From Clostridia bacterium (GTDB lineage Bacteria; Bacillota; Clostridia; UBA1212; UBA1255), in NCBI GenBank assembly GCA_016287565.1, contig JAEFAM010000007.1, positions 1 through 56,395 of the forward strand: a stretch of 56,395 nucleotides of DNA, in the 5' to 3' direction. The stretch's first letter is position 1. Each line of letters begins with the position of its first letter. Of this stretch, positions 54,913 to 56,395 are shown piece after piece. Made by a program: the position numbers and the translations under genes. The notes below the pieces were generated by a model, which saw only the letters and a list, made by a program, of their open reading frames with translations, made no database searches and was not told where the DNA came from.

Positions 54913-55853
54913 AAGTCATTTTCCTGGGAACGCCTGAATTCGCACTGAGCACGCTGGAGATGCTCATAAAAGAGCATCAGGTGGTGCTCTGCGTCACAAA
55001 GCCGGACGCGCCCAAAGGCCGGGGCGGCAGGATGCAGATGCCTCCGGTGAAAGAGATGGCCGTAAAGTACGGCATACCCGTGTACCAGCCGGAGCGGGCG
55101 AAGACCGACGAGTTTTACGAGACGCTTAAGAACGCCGGGGCAGACGTGATGGTGACCTGCGCGTACGGAAAGATATTGCCCGAGCGCGTGCTCCGCGTGA
55201 CGCCCTACGGCTGCGTCAACGTCCACGCCAGCCTGCTTCCGAACTACCGCGGCTCTGCGCCTTTGTGGCACGCGGTGATCGACGGGGCGGAGGAGAGCGG
55301 CGTGACAACGATGCAGACCGACGCGGGTATGGACACCGGCGACATCCTTTTGAGAGACAGGATACGGATCGGCGAAAATACGACTATGGGAGAGCTCCAC
55401 GACATGCTGGCCGCCATAGGCCCGGTTACGCTGATGAAGACGCTCGCGGCTCTGGAAGCCGGAACGGTCACTCCCGAGCCACAGGACCCGGAAGCGGCAA
55501 CCTACGCGCCTCCGGTCGACCGGGACACGGGGATCATCGACTGGACGAAAGACGCAAAAGCGGTGCACGACCTTGTAAGAGGCACGAATCCTTTTCCCGT
55601 TGCCAGCTCCATACTGGACGGCAGGAGGGTGAAGATATGGAAGACGGCGATCGCCTGCAGGGGCGACGAAGAAGAGGCAGAATCGGAGGCGGAGGCCCTT
55701 GCGGCTCCCGGGGAATGCTATCTCAAGGACGGCAGGCTGCTCACGAAATGCGGCCGCGGCTCCGTGGAGATTCTTGAGATACAGGGCGAAGGCGCCAGGC
55801 GGATGACGTTTTCGGAGTACAGAAATGGACACAGCGCTGAAAGATTCGAATAA
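54909..55853 (+). CDS. fmt: Methionyl-tRNA formyltransferase
   Basis: Fmt formylates initiator methionyl-tRNA using 10-formyl-tetrahydrofolate. The 314-residue protein has the N-terminal KVIFLGTPEFALSTL, the folate-binding and catalytic core NVHASLLPNYRGSAP (Asn, His) with the downstream MQTDAGMDTGDIL (Asp), and the C-terminal OB-like domain beginning near PFPVASS. rlmN starts inside its last codons, a 29-base overlap. The usual rsmB gene is not between fmt and rlmN. Confidence 0.96.
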   Translation: MKVIFLGTPEFALSTLEMLIKEHQVVLCVTKPDAPKGRGGRMQMPPVKEMAVKYGIPVYQPERAKTDEFYETLKNAGADVMVTCAYGKILPERVLRVTPYGCVNVHASLLPNYRGSAPLWHAVIDGAEESGVTTMQTDAGMDTGDILLRDRIRIGENTTMGELHDMLAAIGPVTLMKTLAALEAGTVTPEPQDPEAATYAPPVDRDTGIIDWTKDAKAVHDLVRGTNPFPVASSILDGRRVKIWKTAIACRGDEEEAESEAEALAAPGECYLKDGRLLTKCGRGSVEILEIQGEGARRMTFSEYRNGHSAERFE

Positions 55854-56395
55854 AGGCACCGCGAAGCCCGTGAACCTCAGCGACCTGGCTCCCGAAGAGC
55901 TGGCCGCCGAACTTTCGCCCTACGGCCTTCCCGCCTACAGAATAAGGCAGATAGGCAAATGGCTCTCCGCCGGCGCGTCCTTTTCCGAGATGACGGACCT
56001 GCCTTTGAAGCTCAGGCAGGAGCTGGCGGAAAAGTATTCCGACGGCGCCTTGAAGATCGCCGGGAAGCTGGTGTCCGCCATTGACGGAACTGTGAAATAC
56101 CTGATTGACACCGGCGACGGGAACATAGTGGAAAGCGTGCTGATGAAGTACAAGTACGGCTACTCCGCCTGCGTTTCCACCCAGGCAGGCTGCAAGATGG
56201 GCTGCACTTTCTGCGCCTCCGCCCACGCCGGTTTCGGCAGAGATCTGACCGCGGGAGAGATAGCGGGGCAGATAAGGGTCATGAACCGGGACGCGGGGGT
56301 CAATGTAGGTCACGTGGTCATGATGGGCATCGGCGAGCCCCTGGACAATTACGATAACGTGGTGGCGTTCATGCGGCAGGCCCACGACCCGGAAG
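55825..56395 (+). CDS. rlmN: 23S rRNA (adenine2503-C2)-methyltransferase RlmN, 3' end cut by window
   Basis: This radical-SAM enzyme methylates A2503 of 23S rRNA and some tRNAs. The frame is open to the window end, so about the first 190 residues are present. Visible are the N-terminal accessory domain (PAYRIRQIGKWL...), the iron-sulfur triad in GCKMGCTFCASA and the SAM-binding MGIGEPLDNYDNV. The start at 55825 lies within the end of fmt and has CGGAG eight bases upstream, which indicates translational coupling. The C-terminal catalytic cysteine lies outside the window. Confidence 0.95.
   Translation, partial: MDTALKDSNKGTAKPVNLSDLAPEELAAELSPYGLPAYRIRQIGKWLSAGASFSEMTDLPLKLRQELAEKYSDGALKIAGKLVSAIDGTVKYLIDTGDGNIVESVLMKYKYGYSACVSTQAGCKMGCTFCASAHAGFGRDLTAGEIAGQIRVMNRDAGVNVGHVVMMGIGEPLDNYDNVVAFMRQAHDPE

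Overview
The window looks like a chromosome segment of a GC-rich, anaerobic, Gram-positive-type bacterium of the class Clostridia. This placement is inferred from gene content and no marker phylogeny was run. The evidence is: recA-recX-rimO-pgsA and priA-def-fmt-rlmN in the usual Bacillota arrangement, AddA rather than RecB, KtrAB potassium uptake, an oxygen-sensitive class III ribonucleotide reductase (NrdD/NrdG) under paired NrdR boxes, many lipoproteins and secreted proteins with long Thr/Pro linkers, a cohesin and a dockerin protein side by side, and frequent GTG/TTG starts behind strong AGGAGG-like ribosome sites. No rRNA, tRNA, CRISPR array, transposase or phage gene was found.

Layout: 1-547 is a hairpin array, a promoter and a GC-rich leader. 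548-8307 holds a DUF624 membrane protein, two DUF4846-type membrane proteins, addA and an RluB-type pseudouridine synthase. 8308-9622 is intergenic and almost entirely structured repeat. 9623-14741 is a housekeeping block (recA, recX, rimO, pgsA, acpP, rnc). 14742-15015 carries sixteen TTCGAC-type motifs at exact 10-bp spacing, followed by comEA. 15845-19362 is an AT-richer minus-strand island (PLD-like/DEAD/DUF3427 helicase plus NUDIX hydrolase). 19742-26897 is a surface carbohydrate locus (propeller glycosidase, two lipoproteins including a GH123/DUF4091-like one, and a membrane-anchored CBM9-like protein). 26898-27963 is again repeat-rich, leading into ftsK. 27964-34807 is ftsK, an M19 dipeptidase, a phosphodiester glycosidase-like protein and an unknown membrane protein. 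34921-37033 (minus) is ddl-murI. 37192-40418 is an RlmI-type methyltransferase and ktrB-ktrA. 40472-45955 (minus) is trxB, nrdD and nrdG, interrupted by an AT-rich orphan on the plus strand. 46223-50635 is the dockerin/cohesin pair. 50652 to the end is a metallophosphoesterase, a small P-loop protein and priA-def-fmt-rlmN (cut by the window edge).

The most unusual content is the intergenic DNA. Several array families alternate a constant linker with a changing self-complementary hairpin. One family (linker AATATCACT) lies at 1-230 and 9119-9480. A second has an exact 83-bp period and occurs twice, seven units each, in inverted orientation (8392-8932 and 27124-27664); both arms of its stem have been exchanged together in two of the seven units. 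A third array is helically phased and rich in sequences matching the Spo0A box. Two arrays sit just upstream of promoters sharing TTTCACTTG at the -35 (DUF624 gene and recA), and the second 83-bp array precedes a third such promoter (ftsK). An identical 16-bp palindrome lies before recA and before comEA.

Functional links: recA/recX, addA, priA and comEA together cover DNA uptake, recombination and replication restart. NrdD carries a fused glutaredoxin-like domain and has trxB directly downstream, suggesting thioredoxin-reductase-driven deoxynucleotide synthesis. The adjacent dockerin and multi-pass cohesin proteins may form a private cell-surface complex.
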